From Maratus speciosus (Eukaryota; Arthropoda; Arachnida; Araneae; Salticidae), in assembly GCA_963932465.1 (NCBI GenBank), contig OZ010792.1:515081100-515145099 (forward strand): a DNA stretch of 64,000 nucleotides. The letters are read 5' to 3'. A model generated the notes under the pieces. That model was not told the origin of the DNA. It did no database searches and saw nothing but the letters and a program-made list of their open reading frames with translations. Numbering within the stretch: position 1 is the stretch's first letter; each line of letters begins with the position of its first letter. Made by a program: the position numbers and the translations under genes. Shown piece by piece: positions 1 to 10,230 of this stretch.

Positions 1-59
1 TCTTCGGTTATGAAAGTTTTAAAATATCGGCCATCCGTCTGAAAATTCAGACATAAAAA

Positions 60-640
60 AATCCTAAATTTTGACAAATGGGAACCAAAAAAATCCATTT
101 GATCAATACATCATGGGGAAAGTGCGAATTTTGTCAAAGCATTGCAGTGAAAAATGAAAATTCCGTCAAAGGATCACAGGGGAAAACGTGAATTTCGTCA
201 AAGTATCGCGTGGAAAAAACGTGCTTTTCATCAAGAGATCGCTGAAAAAGAACTCAAATTTTGTAAAAGGATCACACAAAAATGCTAATATCATCAAAGG
301 ATTACAAAAAAACACTAATTTTGTCAAAGGACTGTATAAAATACCTGAATTTCATCAGAGGATGATGGATAAAAGCCTGAAGTTCATCAAATGATGATGG
401 AAAAAAGCTTGAATTTCATCAATGGATGATGGAAGAAAGCCTGAATTTCATCAAAGCGTGACAAAAAAAAGCCTGAATTTAGTCAAAGGATTGCAAAAAA
501 AATCGAATTTAAGCAAAAGATTGCCGGAGAAAATACGAATTTTATCAAAAAATCGCATGTAAAATGCAAATTTTGTCAAAGAATTGCATATAACATGCGA
601 TTTTCGTCAATGGATCGCATAATTAGCCCCAGAGTAGGAT
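60..640. repeat. Degenerate ~31-bp minisatellite
   Basis: About 18 imperfect units of 30-33 bp run head to tail. Each has a core like aatttYgtcaaaggatcgca followed by an A-rich stretch. A 68-codon open frame at 188-394 comes from this repeat (it reads as repeated F-V-K-G-like blocks) and is not a gene. Units are strongly diverged, so the array looks old. Positions 641-985 show nothing recognisable. Confidence 0.85.
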
Positions 641-985
641 CCCCCGCCCTCTATTGTAACCATTGAGATAATTTGCTGTGAATTTCAAAAGATTTATTTT
701 TACTCAGAATCACCCCTGCATACAAGTTACAGTTTACCTAGATCTCTCAAGGTTAACATCAGTTTTGCACAAGTTAGCAATTCATAAAGGTAGGATGCTT
801 TTTAAGTTCCTAACATTTTGAAAATGCTTTGAAATTCAGGAGATTTGGTTTATCCTTACATGTAGTGTGACAATCATAATGAAAAGCTTAAAATTTTTGC
901 TTTATCTTTTTATTGTCATAGCTATTAATATAATTGTATTTAATATTATAATTCCATCTCTTATTGTATATTAATTTTTTTATAG

Positions 986-1163
986 ATTGATTCTGAATTC
1001 AAATTAATTTTTGATGAAAGGAAAGGCGACAGCTTTTGTTCAGAATTTGGAATAGTTTCAAATTCCATTATCTTACAAGGTAGGCATTGCGGAAGGTCCG
1101 CAGCTAAGGAATTTGCAAATTGGCTTGAATTAGATATGAGTACAGCTGAACCCTGCAATGAAA
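986..1163 (+). CDS. Putative internal exon A of a split gene, function unknown
   Basis: An open stretch of 59 codons plus one base starts directly after a T-rich tract ending in TATAG. That TAG is itself an in-frame stop, so the frame opens exactly at a candidate 3' splice site. It runs to a candidate donor (GT at 1164, reading gtatgc), and past that donor the frame stops at 1172-1174. The encoded segment is rich in charged and serine residues and contains Q-G-R-H-C-G-R-S-A-A-K-E-F-A-N-W-L-E-L. It ends in phase 1, which matches the exon at 4998. I do not recognise the domain. Upstream exons would lie outside the window. It may be host-derived or part of the transposon gene discussed at 6985. 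Without transcripts this is a model only. Confidence 0.4.
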
Positions 1164-1174
1164 GTATGCAGTAA

Positions 1175-2338
1175 ATATTTATGTGCATGTATAGTAAATT
1201 TCTAAATGTATATTCTATAGTAAATTCATTACTTTTACTAAAATAAATTTAACTGTTCTATTAACATTTTTGACAGGGTGTTTTTGTGAAATTTTGCGAT
1301 TTTTTGTCCCCTAATACTTGTGAAAATAAAAGTAGCATAATAAAAAAATGATCCTTTTTTGGGGGGGTGGGGGGAGGGGGTGCATTTTCTACCTACAGAC
1401 TCATTTACATTTCTATATATGAATCTTCCACAAAAAGTATGAATGTCTTGTTCAACATACACAGTTAAAAATTTAAATACATGTGAAAGGGCCGTTTTAA
1501 TAGAATAGAAAATAAAGCAAATTTTATGATGTTGTCCTTGTGTAAAAAATACAATTCTGTGAATGGTTCTTTTTGTGAAATATAATTCTGTGAAGGATTC
1601 ATTTTAGGAAATGGAATTCTGTGAAGGGTCCTAAAATCAGGGGTGGCAAAAAACTGTTTTGTAAAAAACCCAGATTTATATATAATTTGCTATTGCATAC
1701 AACTACATATCTGTTGATAAAATAAACATTGTTGGATATTGTATCTATAAGAAATATAACTTCACTTGAAAATATTAAAAGTAAATAGTAGTCAATTAAG
1801 TAGAAAATTGAAATAAATTTCTAATTTAAACATTATCTATTAGTAACGCTATGTTGTATATTCAAAGAGTAAACTGTTCTACATAGTGAAACATTGATAC
1901 CTTGAAAATCGCATGAAGAATCTTTTGATTAATAATATAATAATCCATAAATATTTGATGCTTTTTCATGAAAATATAATGTTCTGTAGTTATTATTATT
2001 TGTTTTAAATATACAAATACTTCTGGTTATTTTGTTTTCTGATGATACTCCAAGTGTCCAAGTTAAAAAATTTTACCGTTAGATTCAGCAAGTAACAAAA
2101 AAGATTGGTTGGCATTATTGAAATACTGTAACTAGCACTCAATTTTTGCAATCTGTATTATTCAACTTCATATCTTAAGTTAGTTTTTAAAATTCTTTAA
2201 GAATAATCTCCCCCAATCAAGAAAATGTTCTTTCACAACTTGACAAAATCTTAAAGATCATTGTATTTTGTTATTAACAGCTCTTAATAATCTGCATTTT
2301 TTAAATGAAAATATTTTATGCTAAATATTGAAAATTAT
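1175..2338. other. AT-rich stretch without recognisable genes
   Basis: Mostly AT-rich DNA with a short G-run near 1360-1380 and a few loose repeats of the type attctgtgaaggRttc at 1554-1630. No coding signal or terminal repeats were seen. If the exon model is right, this is intron. Confidence 0.6.
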
Positions 2339-3756
2339 TTATCTATTTTATCTTTTCTAATTTTGTATGTTTTAAGATACTAGGGGGCTCTGCCCCCTAT
2401 GAGCTACGCCCGGCAACCCCCCCTTCCCAAATTTTGGTAAAATGCCCCTCAAAAAAGGTTTTTATTAAAAAAATTGTTTTAGGGAAAAAGTATCTAGAAA
2501 TTCAGAAAGTAGACAAAATTTGCAACAAATTAGATATATGACATTATGACTTAGGATGAAGGGGAAGGGGGGATCTGCCTCGGAACATACGCGCGGTGTT
2601 GCGTGGACTATGTTGCGCAATTCCACTTAACCACTCACACGTTTACATTTGCCCTCCCATCTCCCCTCCGAACTTTCTCTAAAAGGTTTACTTAAAAATA
2701 AGTTTTTTGGGTTGTTGAATCCGAATTTTTAACTTCCACCCCAAATAGTTGTTTTTAACTTAAATTTCTTATTGTTTTAGGTGAAAAGCATAACGAAATT
2801 CAGAAACTAGACAAAATTTGCAACAAAAAGGATATATGACATTATGACGTAGGATGAACGGGGAGAAGGAGTGCTGCCTCTGAACATGCACTGCGGCGCT
2901 ACATGCACTAAGTTATTACGTCCAGGCAATAGGGATTTTACCTGGCAAAATTAATACTAGTTATGGATTTCGACTCAACTTATGGTTTTTGGGTCGCTGA
3001 ATCCGAATTTGTAACTTTCCACCAAAATTTCACCCGGCAACCTCCCAAAAAATTGTTTTTTTTTAAAAAATTTGGTTTTTGAGAAAAGCGCGAGGGGAAT
3101 GTTCCGAGGCAGCCCCCTCTCTCCCTGTTTATCCTACGTCATAATGTCATATATCCTATTTGTTGCAAATTTTGTCTAGTTTCTGAATTTCGTAATGCTT
3201 TTCCACTAAAAAAATAAGAAATTAAAGTTAAAAACAACTATTTTGGGGGGTTTTCGGTGGGGGATTTTGGGGGTAAGTTAAAAATTCGGATTCAGCGACC
3301 CAACAAACTTAAAGTAAACCTTATAGAGAAAGTTCGTAGGGGACATGGGAGGGCGAATGTAAACGTGTGAGTGGTTAAGTGGAATTGTGCAACTTAGTCC
3401 ACGCAGCACCGCGGCGCATGTTCCGAGGTAGATCCCCCCTTCCCCTTCATCCTAAGTCATAATGTCATATATCTAATTTGTTGCAAATTTTGTCTACTTT
3501 CTGAATTTCTAGATACTTTTTCCCTAAAACAATAAAAAAATTGATTTTTTAATAAACTTTTTTGGGGGGCTTTTTACCAAAATTTGGGGGTGTTGCCGGG
3601 GGAAATTTTGGTGGGTAGTTACAAATTCGGATTCAGCGACCCAAAAAACATAAGTAAGCCTATTTCCAGAACTACCATTAGTTTTGCTAGGTAAAATTCC
3701 CTATTGCCTGGACTATTATCTATTTTATCTTTTCTAATTTTGTATGTTTTAAGATA
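2339..3756. mobile_element. Foldback-like palindromic element flanked by an exact 41-bp direct repeat
   Basis: Positions 2400-2890 are largely the reverse complement of 3085-3600. Each arm holds two related modules around acaaaatttgcaacaaa and catatatgacattatgac. A second inverted pair lies at 2918-3060 and 3590-3712: GTCCAGGCAATAGGG at 2918 and CCCTATTGCCTGGAC at 3698 look like terminal inverted repeats. The whole block is bracketed by an identical 41-bp direct repeat (2339-2379 and 3716-3756). There is no coding potential; the 66-codon minus-strand frame at 3619-3819 crosses the right end and is not convincing. It is most likely a non-autonomous foldback or composite insertion whose superfamily I cannot name. 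Confidence 0.75.
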
Positions 3757-4997
3757 AACTTTTAGAGTACCAGACAAGACATGTTCATCAGCACATGCTA
3801 TTTTTCCTTTCACATGCATGGAAACATGATCTAGACTCGTTATGTCTCATGTTGTCTGCTGAAATGAAGTGTTAAAAGTAGAAATTACTTCTATTAATAA
3901 TTAAAAGCACTTAAATTACAAAAAAGAAAAAATGTTATATTAAATTTGTTCTAAAAATACCAAATGATTTTTTTGACCAAAAAAAAAAAAAAAAAAAAAA
4001 AAAAGAAAGAAACGGTTTCAACCGTGCCAACCCCTCCTAAAATGAACCATTTTTTTTCTTATTGACCCATATCTTATTCTAATGAAACAAAGTTTTGCTC
4101 TGTGCGCTATGACTAGAAAAAAATTACGAACTGTACATCAAGGCTGAAAATTTGAGTGAGGGTAGTCCAAGGCTCATGGGTGCAAGTCTTCCGTGGGCTG
4201 TCACCAGGACATGACATATTTGTCTTTTAAAAATTCCCTAGAGCAGTATCAAGATGAATTTTTTTTAATATTACGTATTTGCACACATTCTTAAATTTTA
4301 TATACTTTAGCCTTTCAACTTCAGCTGGGGGAAAGGGGGAATCAAAAATATTTTCAGTCCTGGCACATTTTGTAACTTGGAACCATGCCAAGACCTTTTC
4401 TGATGCACCAGAGAATTTTCAATTTTTTGTTAATTAGTCAAGATATTAATTAAAAATGATAATGAACTCTCATCAAAACCTCATCTCTTATTCTGCGTCA
4501 ACCAGTAATGCATGCCTAGTATCAGATTGTGCATTAGGATGAAAGGAAGATCCAAACATGCATTTTACTTTGTGTTTTTTCACAGTTTTGTACGGATGGA
4601 GCTGATGTGAAAAAAAAACACACATTTCTTTATCAACTAGATATCAGTATTTTTGTTTTCGAATTTTTGTTATGGGATCTATAACTCTCATATTTATATT
4701 ATAACTACAGAATATCTTAAACAATTCAGACAAGAACTAGTGAAATAAACCAAGTGAAAAAATGTCTTCTTAAAAGTAGTTTTATCACTAAAAATAAATA
4801 TTTTTTCAAGAATTTTTTCATTTAAAAATATAAATTCAGACAAAATAGAGTCAAATATATAAAATCATAATTTTGAGGTTTATTTAATGTTATCATATGC
4901 CTGGGCAATGGCAGTTCAGCTAGTAGGTGTTATTTTTAAGATTATGATTTCAGAGAAATCTAAAGTTTGGTATTTACAAAGTTTTTTCCTCTTTCAG
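3757..4997. other. Gene-free stretch with a poly-A tract
   Basis: Contains an A run of about 25 at 3978-4003, which could be the tail of an old retroposon although no body could be identified. Otherwise it is AT-rich with no coding signal. Confidence 0.5.
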
Positions 4998-5137
4998 AAA
5001 TTTTTTGTGCATTAATTTTACTCCCAATGTTACTTTACCAAGGAGTATTTAGAAAATCTGGTTCCAAAAATTCTAAGCACATAATAATAAAACCCACTGG
5101 GACCCAGTCTCTTGATCATTTCATCCAATTTCTGTCT
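4998..5137 (+). CDS. Putative internal exon B of a split gene
   Basis: This exon-like segment lies between a pyrimidine-rich acceptor (cctctttcag) and a strong donor (gtatgt at 5138). It begins with two bases that complete the phase-1 codon left by exon A and ends on a codon boundary. The peptide has a hydrophobic L-I-L-L-P-M-L-L-Y-Q-G stretch, then a basic segment, then T-Q-S-L-D-H-F-I-Q-F-L. The hydrophobic LLP-type stretch followed by a Q-P-x-x-x-x-x-G segment (in exon C) resembles a recurrent, unnamed class of animal proteins often encoded beside C2H2-finger transposase-like genes. That resemblance is from memory and was not searched. Confidence 0.45.
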
Positions 5138-5339
5138 GTATGTATCCTTCTATTGTATAATTTACATAATCACATAGCCAGAGAGATGGCTGAAGCACCC
5201 CCGAAAGTTTAAAAAATCTTTCTCTAATTATGATAGATATAATGATGATAGATCTCTATTGATAATAAAATATCCGCTGGTAACTAATTTTTAATTCTGT
5301 CTTGCACCACTTTCTCAAACCAAAATATTTTCACATATA

Positions 5340-6141
5340 CACTACCTGACATTGAAAATGCAACACCAGGAAAGAGTGGCCAGAAAATGATGAAACTCGA
5401 CAAACAGAGAGAGACAGCAACGGACAGTAGTTGAATTGAACAATATTTCGAAAATATAGCCATAATACAAAGCGAGAATAGCATCAGCTCAGTAGGATGT
5501 AGGACCACCGTGGATAACGATACACGAAGCAACACGTCTAGGTACAGAGTCAATGAGAGTACTACAATGGTTCTGGTCGATATGGGAACATTCAGGGTGT
5601 CTTGAACACACTGCAAAGTGGAGGTAGAGGTGGCTTGCGGGTTCACTACTGCTTTTCGGGGGAAGCGTCTATCCACATGTGCTGACGTCACTCTGGCTGC
5701 ACTAGCACCCTTCAAACTTTCCACATTTCCTCGTTCCAACCACCTTCGCCACAGCGGTGCACTGTGGATGCATACAGATGTGTCTCAGCTGCGAATATGA
5801 CATATGGACCAACCTGTCCGTCTCAGTCCAATCACCATGCCCTTCGTAAAATCGTCTGTCTGCTGTAAATGTCTCCGTTGACAGTGGCCTGGCATTCTCT
5901 GCTAATACACGCGTCCTGGGAGACAAGAACAAAATTTCTACGATGCTTTCCCTAGCAGAAGTAAAGCTACGAATACTGCCCATTTTGCAGGTTCCTTCCG
6001 TTATATCTTATTCAACATGCACTGGAGAGCTGCGCATTTCATATCGTTTAAATAACTCTATCACATGCATCTATCCTGAAATTTGAATAAATATCTGTCC
6101 TCTCCTACTTCTTGGTGTTGCATGTTCAATGTCACATAGTG
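5340..6141 (-). mobile_element. Internally deleted Tc1-like transposon
   Basis: The ends are inverted repeats: CACTACCTGACATTG at 5340 and, inverted, CAATGTCACATAGTG at 6127-6141, with further matching through tgcaacaccaRgaa. TA dinucleotides flank both ends, the Tc1/mariner target duplication. On the minus strand, peptides typical of Tc1-type transposases survive in different frames: a helix-turn-helix-like N-V-P-I-S-T-R-T-I, and a C-terminal L-I-D-S-V-P-R-R-V followed by G-G-P-T-S-Y and a stop. The two are almost adjacent, so the catalytic DDE core has been deleted. At 802 bp it is about half the usual 1.5-1.7 kb. The 151- and 93-codon minus-strand frames are out-of-phase remnants, not genes. 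Confidence 0.85.
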
Positions 6142-6984
6142 TACTTTGACAATGTGTGCAAGTGAAATGTACTAAAAAGTTTTATCTTTTAAAATAGTGA
6201 TACGAATAGAATATAAAAATAGTCACCAGTACGTTTTCTGTCTTTTTGATCATAAAATAAAATTTCACTTAAAAAAAAAAAAAAAAATAGAATTTTTGAC
6301 ATGGGTATCAAGTATACTATAAGGAGGAATACACCTTAGTTTAAGCCTTGTTTATTTTTTTATTCACACTTTAAAGTGTGCAAATTATTGCTATCATATC
6401 AGAAAAAATTCCAAGATTGAGCCCCCTCCGAAGGAAAATCCTGGTTATGGGTCTGCCAATAACTCTTGTGATTGTTGATTTACATTAAAATATTAGTTGT
6501 ATTATTATAAATATCAAGTATTGTATTTTTGTGAGGTTTATATGATAACAACAGTAGGATAATTATCACGTTTTTGTTTTTAAAACTATTCAATTAAAAA
6601 AATATTTTGTAATGAATTCTAAAATTACTACATAAATGTTACCCCACAAAAATGTAACACTTCTCATTATTTATTTATTTTTGAATTTAGTTTGTAAGTG
6701 CTGATAATTCTGTATTTACATCCAAATCTTGTGAAAGATATATGCTATTGGATTATTGCAGCAAGATTGCTATTGAAAATTAAGTGTGTAGTATTTATGC
6801 ATGGGATACAGTACTTACAGGAGCTCACAAAAAGAGTTCATTACACGACACAAAGTTCTTACAATCTGTATATATTTCTGAAGTGCCCTAAATCATGCTG
6901 CTTTTGTAAATTGTTCACAGGGTGACAACAATCAAGAAATTATTGCACTTATTTTTAAAATGTTTTTCTTTTGTTTATAGGTAG
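6142..6984. other. Gene-free stretch, probable intron
   Basis: AT-rich DNA with an A run at 6270-6286. A pyrimidine-rich tract ending in ttgtttatag precedes the next exon-like segment. Nothing else is recognisable. Confidence 0.5.
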
Positions 6985-7191
6985 TGCCAAGGCATCGAAA
7001 AGTTTATGAAAGAAGACAGACTATTGGGTGGAGACTGTAAACAACCGCTTGTATTAGCTATTGGGAAGTTAAACCCTGTACAAACATTAATTTTTGAAAA
7101 CCATTGTATAAAAACAAGTAGTATGTTAAAAGCAGTTGATTTATGCTTTAAGATAACATATTTTAAACTTGGAATTTTCTCCTTACTGTAG
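6985..7191 (+). CDS. Putative terminal exon C of a split gene
   Basis: A 68-codon frame ends at TAG 7189-7191. The acceptor could be the AG at 6979-6980 or 6983-6984; only the second keeps the phase-0 frame inherited from exon B open. The peptide contains Q-P-L-V-L-A-I-G followed by S-S-M-L-K-A-V-D-L-C-F-K. This is a pattern I associate with unnamed animal proteins usually found next to C2H2-finger transposase-like genes. The product stops soon after that motif, earlier than such proteins usually do. An AATAAA lies at 7619-7624. Exons A-C together encode about 174 residues. It could be a live gene, an old element ORF or a pseudogene; clean frames across three exons argue mildly for constraint or for youth. 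Confidence 0.45.
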   Translation, partial: CQGIEKFMKEDRLLGGDCKQPLVLAIGKLNPVQTLIFENHCIKTSSMLKAVDLCFKITYFKLGIFSLL

Positions 7192-7650
7192 TAATGTATG
7201 GAATTTTCTAAATGTCTGTTTTTATAAATGTGATGCACAAAATGAAATGGCATCTTGTATCAGAGAACTGAAAGAACGGATTTTTTTAAGTGTGTAAATA
7301 TCATATTTTTACTTTGCATTGTACCAGTATGAAACTTTTCATCCTAGTTATCCTTTTTTTATTATTATAGATATCAACTGAATGTCATAATATTTTAATC
7401 TAATGTAAATTTTATTTCATTTGAGATAGTCATTTGTTTGGGGCTGGTGTAGGAAAGCCTTTCATCTCCTTACTGTAGTAATGTATGAAACTTTCTCAAT
7501 GCCTGTTTTATACTAAATGTGATGCACAAAAAACAAAATGAAGTGACATCCTATATCAGTGAACTAAAAAGGACTATTAATATAATATTTTAATCTTAAT
7601 GTAAATTGTCATTTGAGAAATAAATATTCTCATAGGGAGTTGGGAGAGGG
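7170..7650. repeat. Direct tandem duplication of ~290 bp
   Basis: The segment beginning tactgtagtaatgtatg near 7184 recurs near 7473, with matching downstream text (tgatgcacaaa, ctgaa/gaactaaa, atattttaatctaatgtaaa). The duplicated copies are diverged. The first copy carries the stop codon of exon C. Confidence 0.7.
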
Positions 7651-7757
7651 ACTTTAATATTTCTGCACTTGTTTTTAGACTGAATTAAAAGAACATTTAA
7701 ATTCTGTTTTTTTCTTATATTTTATCAGCTACAATTTGTATTTAAAAATTTGCAGCC

Positions 7758-10230
7758 ATGTTTTGCTCACTTTGCAAAAAAAAATTTCAAAATCCACATG
7801 ATCTTTGCCGTCACATTCGAAATTATCATAAGACATGTATACTTAAGCGGTATGTGTGTTATGATGAAAGCTGTAGACAAGCATTTATGAAGTTGTTTAA
7901 CTATGAGAGACATCTGAAAAGATTTCATGCTAGTGACGTAGAAATAGACATTTCAGAAAGTCGTAATTTTTCAAATCAGCCGATAAATAGTAAAGATGGT
8001 GATTTGTCTTCTGATGATTTACCCTCAAATTGATATTTTCAAATCAATTTTTTGGGTGATTCAGAAATATGTAAACATGAACAATTTCAAAAGGATATTT
8101 TGCAATATTGCAGTGAAACATGTAGCAAAAGCAGTGTACTACTGTTCTAGTATTATCTCATCTATCAATAGTACTTCATCTTTTCTGTACAATACTGTAA
8201 ATTATTTAAAATCAGAAACAGTGAATTTTTTAACTGAAAATGGAATGAAATGTGAAAAAAACACAAAATCACTGATGGCAACATTTGATTTTGCTGCTTC
8301 TTCATTGTCTACATTTTATTCAAAACATAAAATAGTCAATGCCATTAAAGCAAGTGGTCGCTATGTTGAGCCAAAGGAGATTGCTTTAGGTACACGATAT
8401 GAACAAAAGTTTATAGATGGCTACCTCACCAAATTCTTAAAAATGACACATGCCAATACATAAGTATAGTAGACACAATGAAAAAAATTATTTCTATTGA
8501 TGGATTTTTGCATATTTTCAAAACATACAAACAAAACAAAAGTCTTAGAAATGCAACCCTTTGTAGTATCCAAGATGGATTTTATTATTATTCCAATGCA
8601 ATTTTAAGCTCTGTGGATACAATAGTAATCGAGTTGTATATAGATGATGTGGAGCTTACAAAATCCATTGGGGTCACATACCGGTGTACATAAATTGGGA
8701 TTCGTATATTTTAAAATTAAAGATTTGCCTGTGCACCTTCAATCTTTGTTAGATTCAATATTTATAACTAACATACACTATTCTCTTGATGTCGAAAAAT
8801 ATGGTTATCGGACAATACTAGATAGACTTGTTCATGATTTGAAAAAGCTTTCAGATGAAGGTATAGAATTTCAGGGAAATATATACAAAGTTGTAATTTG
8901 GCAAGTGGTAGGTGATAATTTAGGGTTGAATAAACTGCTGGGGTTTGTTGAGAGCTTTACTGCTATTTTTTGTTGTAGATTTTGTCTAGCAAAAAAATAT
9001 ATTTTGTATAAAAATATAAAGGAAGATATTAGTTTACTACGTAATAAAACTGAGCATGACATGCATGTTAATAAAGTGTCTTCTGGTGACATAACAGTAT
9101 CAGAATGTGGTGTTAAAACTCCTTGCTGCCTAAATGATTTAAGTTATTGGCATGTGACAAATAATTTGATTGTAGATGTAATGCACGATCTTTTTGAAGG
9201 TTGGTGTGCTAGTGAAACCTTCTTAATAGTACATCAGTTTGTTTTTAAAGCCAAAATTTTCACTTAGTCTTTTAAATGATAGGATAATAAATTTTAATTA
9301 TGGTAAATATGAATCAAGTTCTAAACCAGTGTCAATAAACAGAGAAAAACTTTTAAATCTTGATGGTTCTAATGGGCAAAGTGCATCTCAAATGTGGACC
9401 TTGATTCGAAACATACCCTTATTAATTGGTGACAAAATTTCTGAAGATAACGAATTTTGGCAGTTATTTAATCTTATGTTGAAATTAATTGATACTATTA
9501 TGGCTCCAGACATTACCTGAAACTTTTAAATTAGCAGAAAATATAGCAGATCATCACAAACTTTTTTTAGAGCTTTTTCCAGATAAACATTTATCACCAA
9601 AAATGCATTTTGCAGTACACTATCCTAGGATCATAAGGCAGCTAGGGCCTCCAGTTATGTATTGGAGCATGCGATATGTAAGCAAACATTATCCTTCAAA
9701 AAGATGTGCATCAGCTAGCAAAAATTTTGTAAATGTTGCTAAAACAGTAGCCATACGCCATCAGTTATAAATTGCACATACTTTACATGAGAAATATTTT
9801 AAATGCAATGCAATATCAAATGTGTTGGAAACAACATATGGAAAAATGCATAGTTAAAAGGAACATAATTTGAAACTTGAAGTAAACGGTTTGAGTGACA
9901 ATTCGGAAGTAATGCAGTGTAATGGTTTTCGTTATAATGGCACAACATATTAAAAAAATATGGTTGTGTTTGTTTCTTGCATTGATGAGTTACCTATTTT
10001 TGGTAAAATAAAAAAAAAATGTTTGTCCTTAATAATAATGCATTTTTAATTTGTGATTTGTTTGAGTTTTTAGGTTTTGACAGCCATTTTCACTGATATG
10101 TTGTAAGTTCTACTGGTGCTGTTAATCTAATAAACATAAAAGATTTATTTAACTATGTTCCATTGCATATAAGAAACTCATATGATTTAAATGACAAATC
10201 AGTGTATGTTACACTGCGGTATAATCCATG
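7758..10230 (+). pseudogene. Frameshifted C2H2-finger transposase-like gene (CACTA/tnp2-like, tentative)
   Basis: Consecutive plus-strand frames (7758-8033, 7996-8463, 8478-8693, 8644-9267, 9239-9520, 9489-9770) read as one protein broken by at least five frameshifts or stops. The start at 7758 opens with two C2H2-like fingers (C-x2-C-x12-H-x4-H, then a C-x4-C finger with paired histidines). Further on come F-C-R-F-C-L-A, then V-M-H-D-L-F-E-G-W near 9178, then P-K-M-H-F-A-V-H-Y-P near 9600. Coding remnants continue past 9770 to L-R-Y-N-P-C-C near 10230. The family is common and usually unnamed in animal genomes; the M-H-D-L-x-E-G motif suggests a CACTA/tnp2-type transposase, but I am unsure of the superfamily. 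The frameshifts make it non-functional. Its position next to exons A-C suggests both may belong to one element. Confidence 0.75.

Noticed and set aside
961..1188. 75-codon minus-strand frame
   Set aside because: Antisense of exon A; the plus-strand frame opens exactly at an acceptor and fits the phase of the next exon.
5284..5739. 151-codon minus-strand frame as a gene
   Set aside because: It is an out-of-phase reading of a deleted Tc1-like element and runs through both its terminal repeat and the flanking DNA.
6975..7253. 92-codon minus-strand frame
   Set aside because: Antisense shadow of exon C, whose plus-strand reading has recognisable patterns and splice context.
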